A DNA stretch of 6,852 bases from Bacteroidales bacterium (lineage in GTDB: Bacteria; Bacteroidota; Bacteroidia; Bacteroidales; BM520), in NCBI GenBank assembly GCA_023230285.1, contig JALNXP010000131.1, positions 1 through 6,852 on the forward strand, in the 5' to 3' direction. Positions 5,852 through 6,852 of this stretch are shown in pieces. The notes under the pieces were generated by a model, which was not told the DNA's origin, made no database searches, and saw nothing but the letters and a program-made list of their open reading frames with translations. The position numbers and the translations under genes were made by a program. Each line of letters opens with the position of its first letter. Positions within the stretch are counted from its first letter, which is position 1.

Positions 5852-6852
5852 ATGAATATTGAATGGGGAAATTTACCCTTTGGGTATTACAAAACAGATT
5901 ACAACATCAGATGCTATTTTAAAAATAATGAATGGGGTGAACTTGAAGTTTCATCATCAGAATATATTCCAATACATATAGCAGCAACAGCACTTCATTA
6001 TGGGCAGGAGGCTTTTGAGGGAATGAAAGCATTTATGGGTAAAGATGGGAAAATAAGGTTGTTTAGATGGGAAGAAAATTGGAAAAGACTTAACAACTCT
6101 GCTTTTGGCGTTATGATGCCGGAAATTCCTAAAAAATTGTTTGAAAATGCCGTTAAAAAAGTTATTAAGTTAAACGAAAAATTTGTTCCTCCTTATGGTA
6201 CCGGTGCTTCTCTTTATATTAGACCGTTATTAATTGGTACCGGTGCTCAAGTTGGTGTAAAACCTACTAAAGAGTATTGCCTTATTATATTTGTAACTCC
6301 TGTCGGACCATATTTTAAAGCAGGGTTTAAACCTGTTAAGGTGCAGGTTGTCAGAGATTTCGACAGAGCAGCTCCACTCGGAACAGGTCATATTAAAGTC
6401 GGCGGTAATTATGCAGCAAGCCTCAGAGCTTCAGAACGCGCTCATGATGAAGGCTTTTCAACAGTATTGTTCTTAGATGCTAAAGAGAAAAAATATATTG
6501 ATGAAGCCGGTCCTGCCAATTTCTTCGGAATAAAAAATAACACTTATATCACACCTGATTCTCATTCCATACTTCCTTCTATTACAAATATGAGCTTGCG
6601 TCAAATTGCTGAAGACCTTGGTCTCAAGGTTGAAAGACGTCATGTTCCTGTAGAAGAACTCGAAACTTTTACCGAAGCCGGAGCTTGCGGCACAGCAGCC
6701 GTAATATCCCCGATAGGCGAAATCTACGACCGTACTATGGATAAACATTATGTGTATAGTAAAGATAATGAACCGGGACCAATATCCACAAAGATGTATG
6801 AAAGACTTCTGGCAATCCAAACCGGCGACTGCCCTGATACTCATGGATGGGT
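5852..6852 (+). CDS. ilvE: Branched-chain amino acid aminotransferase (class IV, PLP), 3' end cut by window
   Basis: The frame stays open from ATG 5852 to the right edge, giving 333 complete codons. Family members end just after the 'GD..D.HGW' seen at residues 325-333, so only a few residues should be missing. The enzyme interconverts valine, leucine and isoleucine with their 2-oxo acids, using 2-oxoglutarate/glutamate and PLP, in the cytoplasm. Landmarks are HYGQEAFEGMKAF (49-61), FRWEENWKRLNNSA (71-84, with Arg79 the likely PLP phosphate ligand), and YIRPLLIGTGAQVGV (122-136). Lys182 in GTGHIKVGGNYAAS (177-190) is the expected Schiff-base lysine, as in human BCATm 'CKMGGNY'. Glu218 in DEAGPANFF (217-225) should contact the pyridine nitrogen. 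Near the end are LPSITNMSLRQIA (241-253) and EAGACGTAAVISPIG (275-289). It has its own AT-rich upstream region with a promoter-like element, and no other ilv or leu gene is in view. Confidence 0.96.
   Translation, partial: MNIEWGNLPFGYYKTDYNIRCYFKNNEWGELEVSSSEYIPIHIAATALHYGQEAFEGMKAFMGKDGKIRLFRWEENWKRLNNSAFGVMMPEIPKKLFENAVKKVIKLNEKFVPPYGTGASLYIRPLLIGTGAQVGVKPTKEYCLIIFVTPVGPYFKAGFKPVKVQVVRDFDRAAPLGTGHIKVGGNYAASLRASERAHDEGFSTVLFLDAKEKKYIDEAGPANFFGIKNNTYITPDSHSILPSITNMSLRQIAEDLGLKVERRHVPVEELETFTEAGACGTAAVISPIGEIYDRTMDKHYVYSKDNEPGPISTKMYERLLAIQTGDCPDTHGW

Noticed and set aside
6197..6247. Exact 12-bp direct repeat GGTACCGGTGCT at 6197-6208 and 6236-6247
   Set aside because: Both copies are in frame and encode Gly-Thr-Gly-Ala, in two separate stretches expected in this aminotransferase family, so protein sequence plus equal codon choice explains them.
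6473..6844. 123-residue open frame on the minus strand inside ilvE
   Set aside because: It lies wholly antisense to a clearly conserved aminotransferase, shows no recognisable motif, and has no promoter-like element in front.

Overview
The window is AT-rich and reads as an ordinary chromosomal segment of a Bacteroidota bacterium, most likely Bacteroidales-like. Four things support this. Gene starts lack clear Shine-Dalgarno sequences. The regions in front of all four transcription units carry a Bacteroidetes-type -7 element (TAnnTTTG or a one-base variant). LpxK has the 'DDAFQHR' form of its motif. The branched-chain aminotransferase is of the long, BCATm-like type. Genus-level placement is not possible from this sequence alone.

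Layout: (1) Positions 1-51, minus strand: the first 17 codons of a CCG-domain (Fe-S) protein like LutA/LldE, cut by the window edge. (2) 142-2284, minus strand: a two-gene unit, read from right to left. A GT4-type glycosyltransferase comes first, then a GHMP sugar kinase of the HddA (heptose-7-phosphate kinase) type, with reading frames overlapping by 17 nt. (3) 2443-5712, plus strand: lpxK (lipid A 4'-kinase), followed after 18 nt by a secreted family 3 glycoside hydrolase of the beta-xylosidase/beta-glucosidase group. (4) 5852 to the right edge, plus strand: a branched-chain amino acid aminotransferase (ilvE) missing only its last few residues. Its frame has no stop inside the window.

The genes do not form one pathway. 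The glycosyltransferase/kinase pair and lpxK all concern cell-envelope glycans or lipid A and diverge from a 158-nt intergenic region. The GH3 enzyme is a periplasmic or exported glycan-degrading enzyme that seems to share a transcript with lpxK. The LutA-like and IlvE proteins are central metabolism (lactate oxidation and valine/leucine/isoleucine synthesis).

No tRNA, rRNA, CRISPR array, insertion sequence or phage gene was seen, and no gene-free stretch exceeds 300 bases. I found no convincing undescribed system. The points most worth a second look are the shared extended promoter motif, the corrected lpxK start, the lpxK-GH3 linkage, the glycosyltransferase lacking the usual EX7E glutamates, and an inverted repeat sitting on the -33 region of the LutA-like gene.
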